From: Mixophyes australis
Lineage: Eukaryota; Chordata; Amphibia; Anura; Limnodynastidae
Length of the DNA: 64,000 bases
Direction of reading: 5' to 3'
NCBI GenBank assembly: GCA_036250195.1
Contig: JAVHZZ010000073.1
Location: 310,001 to 374,000, forward strand
Part shown: positions 1 to 9,456 of the stretch, piece after piece
Layout of the letters: the number at the start of each line of letters is the position of its first letter
How positions within the stretch are numbered: position 1 is the first letter of the stretch
Program-made: the position numbers and the translations under genes
Notes under the pieces: model-generated
The model's database searches: none
Seen by the model: the letters and a program-made list of their open reading frames with translations, nothing else
Told to the model about the DNA's origin: nothing

Positions 1-1016
1 TTTCCCACATTCAGAACATGGAAATGGTCTCTCACCTGTGTGAATTCTCTGATGTTTGACAAGTTTTGATTTCTGTGAAAAACATTTCCCACACTCAGAA
101 CATGGACATGGTTTCTCACCTGTGTGAGTTCTCTGATGTCTAATAAGTTTTGATTTTACGGCAAAATATTTCTCACACTCAGAACATGGAAATGGTTTCT
201 CATCTGTGTGAGTTCTCTGATGTTCAACAAGATTTGATTTGTATACAAAACATTTCCCACACTCAGAACATGGGAATGGTTTATCGCCTGTGTGAGTTCT
301 CTGATGTTCAACAAGTTTTGATTTATGTGCAAAACATTTCCCACACTCAGAACACGGAAATAGTTTCTCACCTGTGTGAGTTCTCTGATGTTCAACAAGT
401 TTTGATTTCTGTGTAAAACATTTCCCACATTCAGAACATGGAAACGGTTTCTCACCTGTGTGAGTTCTCTGATGTCTAATAAGTTTTGATTTCTGTACAA
501 AACATTTCTCACACTCAGAACATGGAAATTGTGTCTCATCTGTGTGAGATCTCCGATGTTCAACAAGATTTGATTTATATACAAAACATTTCCCACACTC
601 AGAACATTGGAATGGTTTCTCACCTGTGTGAGTTCTCTGATGTTCGACAAGCTTTGATTTATATGCAAAACATTTCCCACACTCAGAACATGTAAAAGGG
701 TTCTCAGCTATGTGACTTTTCTGATGTTTATGAAGAGATAATTTAACTGTACAGCTTTTCCCACCCACAGAACATGGAAATAATGTATCATCTGTATGAG
801 CTGTACTATGTGTAACAATATCTATGTTATCAGGATTACATTCATCATGATTTAAGAGTTCAGATGATTTATCTGCACTGTAAAGTATTGGATATATATT
901 TAGGGTAATTGGGTTCTCTCCTGTAGAATCTTGAGTAATGTTGTTATCTTCCATTTTAAAATCTGTAGATAAAATCAGTTGCTCCCCCAAGATATTCTTG
1001 CGTTTACATCCATCTG
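1..1016 (-). CDS. Terminal zinc-finger exon, at least nine C2H2 fingers (partial)
   Basis: The exon opens after acceptor TTTCAG at 1017-1018 with a spacer of about 75 residues (DGCKRKNILGEQ, STGENPITLN, THSTAHTDD). An 84-nt finger array follows and runs off the window. Finger 1 is broken: its second Cys is Gly (CSVGGK). Fingers 2-9 keep C-x2-C-x12-H-x3-H with TGEKP-type linkers, some drifted (TDETQ, TDEKP, TGDKP). Finger 10 is cut at base 1. The fingers are nearly identical (CSECGKCF, then QKSKL or YKSNL, then VEHQRTH), which indicates recent expansion or homogenisation. No stop codon occurs in this frame. The acceptor is a CAGCAG tandem (NAGNAG); both sites keep the frame and differ by one Ala. 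Confidence 0.92.
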
Positions 1017-1256
1017 CTGAAAGTAAAATAAATGTATGGAAGGACATTGAGCTGCAGATTACAATACCCAAAATTTTCAAACTATAAACGAGTTGTTCAG
1101 CTGTTTAATTTCAATTTGCAATTGACGAACACTTCATTACAATTATAAAAGCGCATTATCAAGCACATTGCTTAGATGCAGTCATAATTGGAATTCTTAT
1201 AATGACTCAATAAACAAAATATATGACTCTTTACTGTAATACATTTTATTACTCAC

Positions 1257-1368
1257 CTGTGCCGATATCTGTAGGGATTTCCTCCTCCTTACACTGCTGA
1301 TCACCCCTCACATACGTCTCTTCCTCTCCCTCTATAATTTTTATTTTAATATCAGTCAGGACGTCATC
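1257..1368 (-). CDS. Zinc-finger gene exon 6 (DDVLTDIK / GEEETYVRGDQQC exon)
   Basis: 112 nt, flanked by AG at 1369-1370 and a GTGAGT donor at 1251-1256. It translates as DDVLTDIKIKIIEGEEETYV followed by RGDQQCKEEEIPTDIGT, an acidic spacer exon characteristic of frog KRAB-like zinc-finger genes. It starts in phase 0 and ends with one base, which joins the 1016 exon to give TADG. It is the second copy of this exon type; the first is at 4401-4500. Confidence 0.85.
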
Positions 1369-1626
1369 CTAAATAGCCCACAAAAGAATGATAATTTTTT
1401 AGTCAAGTTTTTTTATTGGTATTTCAAAACAGAACATAAAGAAAATAATTATTTCTGAATAAACGTGATAGATATAAATCACCGGGTGTGACACATTACA
1501 TCAAAGATTAGTAAATTTCCAACACTTATGCAGGTATACAAAAACATACAGAATAATATCAAGACTGACAATAATACAGTATATATCAGATGGCATGGGT
1601 CCCCATGGACTCATGGGCACCCCTGA

Positions 1627-1939
1627 TCATCATCATCATCTATTTCTTTATATAACGCCACTAATTCCACAGCGCTGCACAGAGAACTCACTCACATCAG
1701 TCCCTGCCCCATTGGAGCTTACAATCTAAATTCCCTAACATACACACACAGACCAAGAGAGACTAAGGGCAATTTAATAGCAGCCAATTAACCTACCAGT
1801 ATGTTTATGGAGTGTGGGAGGAAACCAGAGCACCCGGCGGAAACCCACGCAAACACGGGGAGAACATAAAAAACTCCACACAGATAAGGTCATGGTTGGG
1901 AATCAAACTCATGACCCCAGTGCTGTGAGGCAGAAGTGC
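1627..1939 (-). mobile_element. tRNA-derived V-SINE-like element with L2-type tail, minus strand
   Basis: On the minus strand it reads from the tRNA-like head (GTTAGCACTTCTGCCTCACA, GAGTTTGATTCCCAACC) through the conserved GGTTTCC core to the tail ATATAAAGAAATAG with (GATGAT)n. The head stops at GTTAGC, where other copies continue to GGGCAGCACGGTGGC. At 1940 the sequence switches to unrelated DNA, so the SINE is truncated or interrupted. Confidence 0.8.
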
Positions 1940-2290
1940 TAACTGTTAGGAACCCCTCCAGCCAGTACAGCAAAACCCGGAGTCTGCTCCGAAAGTCCGG
2001 TGTTCACTGTTGGGACAGACTTGGCTGCAGACAGAGGGTTGTGAGATGTCCACTGGCTGGGGAGAACCCAGGAATAGAGTTACAGAGGCCGTAGAGTAGG
2101 AAGTGCAGGAGCGAGTCCAGTGAGACACCGAGTGGATGGTGTCAAGACTGATATATCACTCATTGCCACTGGAATAAATAAGGAACAGTTGATAGAGAAG
2201 TCCCCTGATCCACAACGATTTCTGTACCGGTACTTGTCCGGAAAGGAACGGAACTTACAGTGATAGGTAAAGATGATGAAACTGAACGTA
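1940..2290. other. Unrecognised intronic sequence
   Basis: It begins TGTTAGGAACCCCTCC exactly where the SINE breaks off, which could be the end of an inserted element such as an LTR. No matching other end or target duplication was found. I see no gene here. Confidence 0.3.
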
Positions 2291-2440
2291 GGCAGTAGCC
2301 AAGGGTAACTACAACCCACAGTACCGGTGAGAGTCTAGAGATTTTAGGGAAATAGTTCTTAGGCGATTGCCAGGGGTAACTGCAACCCTCAGTACCGGTG
2401 AGAGTACGGAGATTTAGGGGTACAGTTCTTAGGCAGTTGC
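2291..2440. repeat. About 70-bp direct repeat, 2.2 copies
   Basis: The phrase GGCAGT-GCCAAGGGTAACT...CAGTACCGGTGAGAGT...AGTTCTTA occurs at about 2291-2361 and 2362-2431, with a third start at 2432. The copies are imperfect. They lie at the 3' side of the minus-strand LINE debris. Confidence 0.65.
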
Positions 2441-4095
2441 CAAAGGCAAGAGGGGGCTGGACTGTTTCTGCATTATCCACAAAGAACTCTTCCCACAAGG
2501 CAACCAGATCAGGTCCCTTGCCCATTAAAGGTAACTAAAAGGGTTCAGTTTCCAGAAAGATTGACCCCCTGGTAATGGCAAAGTCTACAGACAATATAAG
2601 AGGGGAATGGTCGCAGAGTTGTATCAGTCTTTCTAATGTAAGATTTTGGCTATGAAGGCACAGGGAGGTGCCCCGGGTGGAGCCGCCTAAGAAGGGATGC
2701 GATGAGCTTGCTCCACTGCGAACTGAGCCGTAAAGGAATCCTTCCCAAAAGCTTGAATTAACCATTTCTCCAAGAAACATTCAGTACCAGGCCCCTCCAC
2801 TTATTCAGGTAGCCCCACAAAATGAGTATTATTGCATCAGAGACTCCCCTCACTATAAGAAAGCGTCTGCTTACATGCCAACATCTGAGCTTCCAAATTA
2901 TCAATTTGACCCTTCATAGGTGCTGTAGCATCTTCTAGAGTCTCCGCTTCAGCCACTCACTATTGGATTTGTTGCATATCATGTCTGAAAAGGGAAAGGT
3001 CGGCCAGCTGTAGAAGCTGCTGCAATGTGACCTCAGGGTAAGTAGGTGAGGTTGGTGCATTAGGAACAGTGGTAGTTTGGGAGGGCACACAGAATGGAGT
3101 TTCAAACCGGTCAAGCCATCCGGCTAGAGCAGCATGATCATATAACGAGGAAAATACATCCCAATATAGAGGAATGGGTATAATAATAGTGTTGTATTTC
3201 ATGGATAAACACTTGTATGAAAGTCTTACCATGAAAGTACCCAAGGCAGGATCATAGAACAGAGTCAAGATAGTATAGACACCACTTCTAAAAGGCAAAC
3301 TGGATAATCCAGATATGGGAATAAGGTTCAATAAATAAGCTTATGCCTGTCCCACAGGAGTAATATATATTAGATGTCAAGTGCCAGGATGTTATCACAG
3401 CACAAACAGGCAAGATAGCATAAGTCAAATTACAGCCACTGTGTGAGGTACCTGCATGCACTCAGAGCCTGAGGCCCAGCTGTTGGGGATCCAATCTGTA
3501 TCTCAGGATGGAAGGCTGACTTGGAGCAACAGAACTGTGCAGCATGAGGACAAATCGCCGCTCTCTATGGTGGAAAATAGGGCACTACCAAGAGGTCAGC
3601 CCAGATTACAGGACAGGAACATAAAATGTCCGTCCCCAGCTCCCAGAGCAGAGGGGTATAGTCTACAGCATTGTCATGTACTCGAGTCGCACACAGTAAA
3701 GGGAAGAGCCTGAGCAAGTGTCGGCACCCGACGACCTGACAGTGATGGGTAAGTATGGTGATCTGTCTCACCACAGCAGGGGTCCCTGGGGTGTCCGCAC
3801 CAACAGTCAGCGCCGGCAGCACGAAGAGGCAGAAGCGCTGTCCACCAAGGAGTCAGGCTGCAGCGGGTCCGCTCAGATAGCAGCCTCCGCACACCAGGCT
3901 GGGGTCTCGAAGAGCAGCGCGGCAGCCGCGGATCAGGAGAAGTACCCCAGAGGATGCCAAGAGGGGTAAGTAAGCTCCAGGACTAGACAGAGTCCAAATA
4001 AACCAGTAAACTCAAAATGGAGAATAAATGCAGGAATTTTAGGATGGAGAACGTAGCAAGCATACTTGTACTCCATGCATGTCCAGGACACGACC
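2440..4095 (-). mobile_element. Decayed L1-like LINE, minus strand
   Basis: Fragments in several minus frames resemble ORF1 and an ORF2 scrap of frog L1-type LINEs. The LPE*VEGPGTECFLEKW and LIQAFGKDSF fragments lie at about 2735-2826 and AHRIPS follows. A later piece, LMGKGPDLVALWEEFFVDN, lies at about 2460-2535. Upstream to about 4095 is a GC-richer stretch resembling a LINE 5' region. It contains many stops and most of ORF2 is missing. It sits inside the intron between zinc-finger exons 5 and 6. Assignment to L1 rather than Tx1 is tentative. Confidence 0.55.
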
Positions 4096-4250
4096 CCTTT
4101 AAGAATATTATATTAAATAATATCTGATTTAATAATGTGAGATGAAACAGAAGAATATGAGAGTATAAGATCCACGCTGTTTTTTACAGATAATATAATA
4201 AAATCACTTTGGCATTTAGGTATTTGGCAAGACCCTAAAATGTCATCTAC

Positions 4251-4315
4251 CTGAAACTCCTGTGAATAAAGAGGACGGAGATATCTCTCTGGGGTATTTC
4301 TGTTACTGGATCCAT
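4251..4315 (-). CDS. Zinc-finger gene exon 5 (DGSSNRN exon, short copy)
   Basis: 65 nt after acceptor TTTCCTACAG, with donor GTAGAT at 4245-4250. It encodes DGSSNRNTPERYLRPLYSQE then FQ, the standard linker exon of frog KRAB-like zinc-finger genes. It is shorter than the paralogous exon at 4671-4759, having lost the CTQENHSIP segment. The frame is intact. Confidence 0.82.
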
Positions 4316-4400
4316 CTGTAGGAAACACACAGTGACTGATTACATTGTTTATACAAGGAGAATATGTGACTCTTGTCTGTAATAAGTGTTTATTACTCAC

Positions 4401-4500
4401 CTATGCTGATTTCCTCCTCCTTACACTGCTGATCACCCCTCACATACGTCTCTTTCCTTCCCTCTATAAATTCTAATTTAATACCAGTCATGACGTCATC
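4401..4500 (-). CDS. Zinc-finger gene exon 4 (DDVMTGIK exon)
   Basis: 100 nt between AG at 4501-4502 and GTGAGT at 4395-4400. It reads DDVMTGIKLEFIEGRKETYV then RGDQQCKEEEISI, is open, and ends with one base that joins exon 5 as Asp. It is a duplicate of the exon at 1257-1368. The conserved GEEE has become GRKE, so it is the more diverged copy. Confidence 0.83.
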
Positions 4501-4670
4501 CTAAACAGCCCACAAAACAATGCAAATATATTTAATAATAACTGATTTAATAATTTATGATGAGACAGAGGAATGTCAGTGTATATGACTCACACAAGTT
4601 TTTTTTTTTTACAGATCATATATTGGGAAATTCACTTTGGTATTTGGAGAGACCCTAAAATGTCACCTAC

Positions 4671-4759
4671 CTGTGGAATACTGTGATTTTCCTGTGTACA
4701 ATCCTGTGAATAAAGAGGACACGGACATCTCTCTGTGGTATTTGTGTTACTGGATCCAT
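4671..4759 (-). CDS. Zinc-finger gene exon 3 (DGSSNTN exon, full-length copy)
   Basis: 89 nt after acceptor CCTACAG, with donor GTAGGTG at 4664-4670. It reads DGSSNTNTTERCPCPLYSQD followed by CTQENHSIPQ, the full-length version of the linker exon. It is open, starts with two bases of a split Asp codon and ends in phase 0. Confidence 0.85.
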
Positions 4760-4876
4760 CTGTAGGAAACATACACTGACTGAAAACATTGTTTATATGT
4801 GATTATCAGATGATGTGTATCTAGGTGGCCCTCAAAACTGCTCTCTCCCCTACAATAAATGAAAATCTCCTCTTAC

Positions 4877-5000
4877 CCAGTGATTTGAGAATCCAGTGAT
4901 TCTCCATCATTACGTCTTTGAAAAGACTCTTCTGCAATCTTAAATACGTCTACTCCTGCATGGATAAATAGACAGTGACATCCCAACACTTTATAGGAAC
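4877..5000 (-). pseudogene. Zinc-finger gene exon 2, KRAB-A-like box with nonsense codon
   Basis: 124 nt from acceptor TATTAG (5001-5002) to donor GTAAGA (4871-4876). It reads VPIKCWDVTVYLSMQE, a TAG stop, then TYLRLQKSLFKDVMMENHW and ILKSLG. Family members have Trp at the stop (TGG to TAG). The KRAB-like box normally recruits corepressors in the nucleus; here it is interrupted in the middle. The DVMMENH Met pair downstream of the stop could serve as an alternative start. Confidence 0.85.
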
Positions 5001-5079
5001 CTAATACACCCAATGATACAGTCATCACGCAGACACATCCCCTAGTGTTACTGTATTATGTCACATTCCCAGCAGTCAC

Positions 5080-5256
5080 CTCTCCAGTCACCAGCGGAAT
5101 GATCTTGTTGATCAGTTCCAGGATCTTCTAGTCATTGTTTCCCTCATATATCAGTGAGTGAGGTGGAGGAACCGTGATGGGACTCTGGGTCCTGCTCAAT
5201 ACTCCTGACACACTTGAGGGTGGCCCACCAAATCTCTTTATTACTACGGTGTAATC
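5080..5256 (-). pseudogene. Zinc-finger gene exon 1 of the recognisable series, with nonsense codon
   Basis: 177 nt (59 codons, phase 0 at both ends) after acceptor TTCACAG, with donor GTGACTG. It begins DYTVVIKRFGGPPSSVSG, continues with SRTQSPITVPPPHSLIYEG, then NND, a TAG stop and KILELINKIIPLVTGE. This matches the usual pre-KRAB exon of frog zinc-finger genes, where the stop position is Gln. It is a second independent null mutation in the gene. Confidence 0.82.
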
Positions 5257-5889
5257 CTGTGAATTGAATTGGATAAAAAGATAAATGAAGCTCCATGTAT
5301 TTGGAATTTTTAGGAGTTAACTACAATACAATAATAGTATATTTTACAAATACAACCAATTTCCTATATGTAACTGTTTCATATATACAGGAAAGTAGAG
5401 TGTATATAGCATTTACATCTACTGCAGCTCAGTGGGCTCACCTATCACCTAAACCTTCAGTGGGTTCACCTTTAAAGACAAGTTTAAAGTGGGTTCTTGT
5501 AGTAGACAGAGGACTCAGAATGGCCAATCTACGGAAGATAATAGGAGAAGTAAGTGCTAGATACATTCTACTAGACAGTCCATATAGGAAACACTTACAT
5601 GTAGGACAGGGGTTGGATTTGTAAAACTAGCCCTTCTTGTCCATCTTGCACATTTAAAAAGTCCAGGAAAGTGGAAACATTCTATAATCGTAAAACTTAC
5701 ACCTAAAAATACAGCAAAACCTGTAACTCATTTTAATCAGATTTGGTATTTCAGCAGTTTGAACAGTGTAGTAAATCGTACAACTCCAGTGAGTAAAACA
5801 TAACCTAGCACAGTCCCATTGGGGTTGCACTAATTTAAAAATCAAAATCAAATCCTAATTTTAATAAAGTATTCACTACGCTAATATTG
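5257..5889. other. Intronic sequence, nothing recognised
   Basis: AT-rich sequence upstream of the pre-KRAB exon. I looked for the usual first coding exon (MTERILNLTLEI type) on the minus strand and did not find it. Short open frames here lack coding features. Confidence 0.5.
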
Positions 5890-7690
5890 AAACCGAGAAA
5901 AATCCATGGCCTCCTATGGCCCTATCACGCTACTGAATTTGGATATTAAGCTGCAGGCTGAAAACATGGCTACTCGTTTACAGTCTATTCTCCCATCACT
6001 TTTAACTGACCAACAGCTAGGATTTGTGACAGGTCGTCACTCGGTGTAGGGCATATGTACAGCGATCACAGAGGTGGCCTCCTCGTCCTTACAATATCCT
6101 TCCAAGAATATACTACTTAGCCTGGATGCCAATAAGGCGTTTGATGCAGTATCCTGGCCCTATATGTATGAGGTACACAAACGTGGGGCATTCAGAGAGG
6201 ATTTCACTGCTCTGATAGGACCCGAGTCATTAAGGAAGGTATCTCTGTTATTTGTGTGTATCATACGCATTTCCCTTCTGCGCATGCCCAGAACGAGGAC
6301 ACTTGGCCGTCAACGAAAGCAAGTCCGCTGCGTATGTCAACGCAAATGACAGTTACGACGGTCTACGGTTCTTTTGAGATTTCATATTCCACATACGTAT
6401 TGTACGCATCCTGCAGTGTCTGGTCTAGTACAGCAGAGTGACCTTACGCCCATAGTCATCACCACACGTATCCTGAGATCCGCTCCTTGCCGACTCCAGG
6501 AGTACGCAGAGATGATTTACGTAACGTTGAGAACAACTGCACGATGCGCTCTGTATGCTGCCTTAATGACTCAGGCCCATAAGCTTTTTCTATTCTTGCC
6601 CAACCACCTCTCTACTAATCAATGGCCTGATTGGAGAGGCGGCACCCATGACGAGGGGTACACGTTAGGGCTGCCCCATGTCACCCTTACTCTTCAACCT
6701 AGTACTTGATCCTATGCTTGAGACCTACATACTGTATTTCGAGGCGTCCGTGTTGTATTTATCAAGCTGTCCGTTTGATAAATCCCTGGCATTATACCTG
6801 ATCCTTGCTTTACCTGCCGCTACTTGGCTAGAAACATAGCAATTAAATGGGCGCACAGCACTATCACATATCTAGGTATAGAACTTTCTAAGAACCTTGG
6901 TCTCTTCTATCAACATCATATCTCGAAAGTTGTTGGGAACCTAGTAACGAGGTTGAGGGCTGGGGTCATCTTTGTCTTTACTTAATGGGTAGAGCAAATT
7001 TACGGAAGATGAAATCCTCCCCTAGACTTGTAGAGTATTTCAAAACTTCATTTGGGGGGGAAAAAAAATCAAGAATTGGGCTATTGAAACTTTAACAACC
7101 CAGGACTAATGCTGGATTTCATTTGGCCAATATAGAACTCTATAATCAGGCTGCTCAACTTCAGTACCGGAGGGATTTGATACAAGGGTCTGACACCTAT
7201 GCGGATACCTCACCAGAACAAAATTTCCTCCCTGGCCTAAAATTGACTGCTTTCCTACATCTACATGACCACAACGTATCAGCGACAGTTCTTGACAACC
7301 ACCATTTTATGTCCACTAGAAAATTGTGGCACATCATATATACATTGAAACTAAAACCTTACTTATCTATCCATCTTCCTCTATTTGGGAACCCTAGTTT
7401 TTAGAATGGAGAGGCTGCCTAGCTATTCACTATCTAGAATGACGCGGGGGTTAGAACGGTGGGGCAGTTCCTTACTCAATCTAAGAAACCCTTGACTTTC
7501 CAACAAACAGGGAACCTGCACGAAGTGATTAGACCGTGCAACCTAGACTTTTACAGACTCACATTATGCAAGTGTAGTGACCAGACCATTTTCTCAACAG
7601 GATTGGGACCCACCCGCTCTACTATGATACATTGAAAACGGGATTGGGACAATGGATGGGACGCTTTGTACCTACTAATTTTTTACTTCT
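5890..7690 (+). mobile_element. Decayed L1-like LINE reverse transcriptase, plus strand
   Basis: Reverse-transcriptase motifs appear in order through several frames: GPITLLNLDIKLQAENMA at about 5920, QQLGFVTGRHS at about 6010, and LLSLDANKAFDAVSWPYM at about 6115-6165. A degraded RGT..GCP.SPLLFNLVLDPML block at about 6640-6720 follows, then ITYLGIELSKN at about 6870 and NIELYNQAAQLQY at about 7125. The element is broken by stops, frameshifts and one MITE (6218-6578). No YADD box survives. It lies antisense to the zinc-finger gene, upstream of its exons. Confidence 0.7.
6218..6578. mobile_element. MITE nested in the LINE
   Basis: The termini are imperfect inverted repeats, GGACCCGAGTCATTAAGGAA at the left and CCTTAATGACTCAGGCCC at the right. 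The element is flanked by ATA at 6215-6217 and 6579-6581, a possible 3-bp target duplication. The reverse-transcriptase reading breaks at FTALI on the left and resumes with LINE-like sequence on the right. It has no coding content. Confidence 0.75.
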
Positions 7691-7854
7691 TTACATCTCA
7701 CAGTGTGTGTGATGGGACCTGTTTTATTCCTTGTTATATATCACTATATAGATTATTATCCTTTCTATAATATTCATCCATTATAAACAGTGCGTGTGCT
7801 GGGAACTGTCTTATTACTCTTTATATATCACTATATAGATTATTATCCTTTATA

Positions 7855-7897
<43 letters not shown>

Positions 7898-8105
7898 CAC
7901 CCATTATAAACAGTGTGTGTGCTGGGAGCTGTCACATCCCTCTGCATATATAGTAATTACAACATCCCTCTCCTCTATATAATAATAATCTCCCATTATA
8001 AACAGCATTTTATATGAGCTGTAATGTCTCCCTATACAGACTCCTCTGTATAATAATCCTTCATATCTCTGCTCTCAGCATAATAATAATATATTGTTAG
8101 AAGAT
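7691..8105. repeat. Imperfect tandem repeat of about 110-130 bp with (TAA)n microsatellite
   Basis: The phrase CATTATAAACAGTG-GTGTGCTGGGA-CTGTC recurs at about 7690, 7783, 7902 and 7994 with decay, separated by AT-rich spacers (TATATCACTATATAGATTATTATCC twice). A pure TAA microsatellite lies at 7855-7897. No gene is visible. Confidence 0.7.
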
Positions 8106-8110
8106 ATTAC

Positions 8111-8190
8111 CTCAGCCTTGTACACGTCCTGGATGTTGTTGTTATATATGAATGAGTTAAAGCTGCTCTCCAGGTTGTAAAATGGCTCCT
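8111..8190 (-). other. Candidate noncoding first exon of the zinc-finger gene
   Basis: On the minus strand, GTGTACAAGGCTGAG is followed by a GTAATAT donor at 8104-8110, about 2.8 kb upstream of the first recognised exon. The 5' limit is unknown. No ATG fits the family's protein start, so it would be 5' UTR. Support is the donor sequence and position only. Confidence 0.35.
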
Positions 8191-8460
8191 GCAAGAGTAT
8201 GTGACCACGCCCCCTCTGGAACGTCACTGGTACATAACTGTATCAGCTGTATTGTGTCTGGGAGACTAAGGGAAAATGGCCGCCGCTGTTCTGCATTAAG
8301 GACAATGCAGTAATAGCTTATTTTACTCTAGTGATAACATTGCTGCTAGTCAGCTATATGCTACGTTCATTACTAGGTGGTAGAGGCTAAATCCCTTTCA
8401 GATAATTCTGTGACATCACGAGGTCATGTGACTGCTGTAGTCACATGGTACACAGTGCAG
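8191..8460. promoter_or_regulatory. Candidate divergent promoter
   Basis: Between two outward-facing exon-donor candidates (8111 minus, 8505 plus) lie a CACGCCCCC GC-box-like site at 8207, an AACGTCAC half-CRE at 8221 and AAAATGGCCGCCGC at 8272, close to a YY1 site. Two TGACATCACGAGGTCA-type sites lie near 8411. There is no TATA box. Functional assignment is inference. Confidence 0.35.
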
Positions 8461-8505
8461 GAGCTGCTGCTGGATAACTTCCTGTTCCTGTGTAGTGGAG
8501 GAAAG
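8461..8505 (+). other. Candidate plus-strand first exon ending in GTAAGA donor
   Basis: GTGTAGTGGAGGAAAG is followed by GTAAGAAG at 8506, and the 34-bp minisatellite starts about 20 bp later. No downstream acceptor or protein could be linked to it, so it may be an orphan promoter exon. Confidence 0.25.
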
Positions 8506-8526
8506 GTAAGAAGTAGTGATGTGATG

Positions 8527-9456
8527 GGGAGGGGACATGTGTGACTAAAGGTGCTGGGCAGAGGGGACATGTGTGACTAAAGGTGCTGGGCAGAGAGGGG
8601 ACATGTGTGACTAAAGGTGCTGGGCAGAGAGAGGACATGTGTGACTAAAGCATGAGGGCAGAGAGGGGACATGTGTGACTAAAGGTGCTGGGCAGAGAGG
8701 GGACATGTGTGACTAAAGGTGCTGGGCAGAGAGGGGACATGTGTGACTAAAGGTGCTGGGCAGAGAGGGGACATGTGTGACTAAAGCATGAGGGCAGAGA
8801 GGGGACATGTGTGACTAAAGGTGCTGGGCAGAGAGGGGACATGTGTGACTAAAGGTGCTGGGCAGAGAGGGGACATGTGTGACTAAAGCATGAGGGCAGA
8901 GAGGGGACATGTGTGACTAAAGCATGAGGGCAGAGAGGGGACATATGTGACTAAAGCATGAGGGCAGAGAGGGGACATGTGTGACTAAAGGTGCTGGGCA
9001 GAGAGGGGACATGTGTGACTAAAGCATGAGGGCAGAGAGGGGACATGTGTGACTAAAGGTGCTGGGCAGAGAGGGGACATATGTGACTAAAGGTGCTGGG
9101 CAGAGAGGGGACATGTGTGACTAAAGGTGCTGGGCAGAGAGAGGACATGTGTGACTAAAGCGTGAGGGCAGAGAGGGGACATGTGTGACTATAGGTGCTG
9201 GGCAGACAGGGGACATGTGTGACTAAAGGTGCTGGGCAGAGAGGGGACATGTGTGACTAAAGGTGCTGGGCAGAGAGGGGACATGTGTGACTAAAGGTGC
9301 TGGGCAGACAGGGGACATGTGTGACTAAAGGTGCTGGGCAGAGAGAGGGACATGTGTGACTAAAGGTGCTGGGCAGAGAGGGGACATGTGTGACTAAAGG
9401 TGCTGGGCAGAGAGGGGGCATGTGTGACTAAAGCATGTGGGCAGGGGGGGCATGTG
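8527..9456. repeat. 34-bp minisatellite, about 27 units
   Basis: The unit is GGGGACATGTGTGACTAAAG with GTGCTGGGCAGAGA; a variant ends CATGAGGGCAGAGA. Variant units are interspersed, so the array grew by recombination of blocks rather than simple slippage. There is no coding potential. Confidence 0.95.

Larger units (their letters stand above)
1..5256 (-). pseudogene. KRAB-like C2H2 zinc-finger gene, 3' end outside window, two nonsense codons in upstream exons
   Basis: Seven exons on the minus strand, in order 5256-5080, 5000-4877, 4759-4671, 4500-4401, 4315-4251, 1368-1257 and 1016-1, all bounded by AG/GT and all phase-compatible. The product would be a nuclear DNA-binding repressor-type protein of the frog KRAB-like/C2H2 family (family knowledge, not shown here). 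Exon 5256-5080 has an in-frame TAG where relatives have Gln (NND*KILEL), and exon 5000-4877 has TAG where relatives have the conserved Trp (SMQE*TYL). Everything downstream of these stops is open. A protein could therefore still start at the Met pair of DVMMENH; otherwise this is a pseudogene. A usual first coding exon upstream of 5256 was not found. Exons 3-4 and 5-6 look like a duplicated pair. L1-like debris separates exons 5 and 6. Confidence 0.8.

Noticed and set aside
156..680. 174-codon minus-strand frame and matching plus-strand frames in the finger region
   Set aside because: Out-of-frame shadows of the 84-nt zinc-finger repeat. The true frame shows C2H2 spacing without stops.
1940..2290. 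LTR retrotransposon beginning TGTTAGG
   Set aside because: No second LTR, primer site or target duplication found; left as unrecognised sequence.
8527..9456. CRISPR-like regular array
   Set aside because: Units are contiguous 34-mers without unique spacers in a vertebrate genome, so it is a minisatellite.
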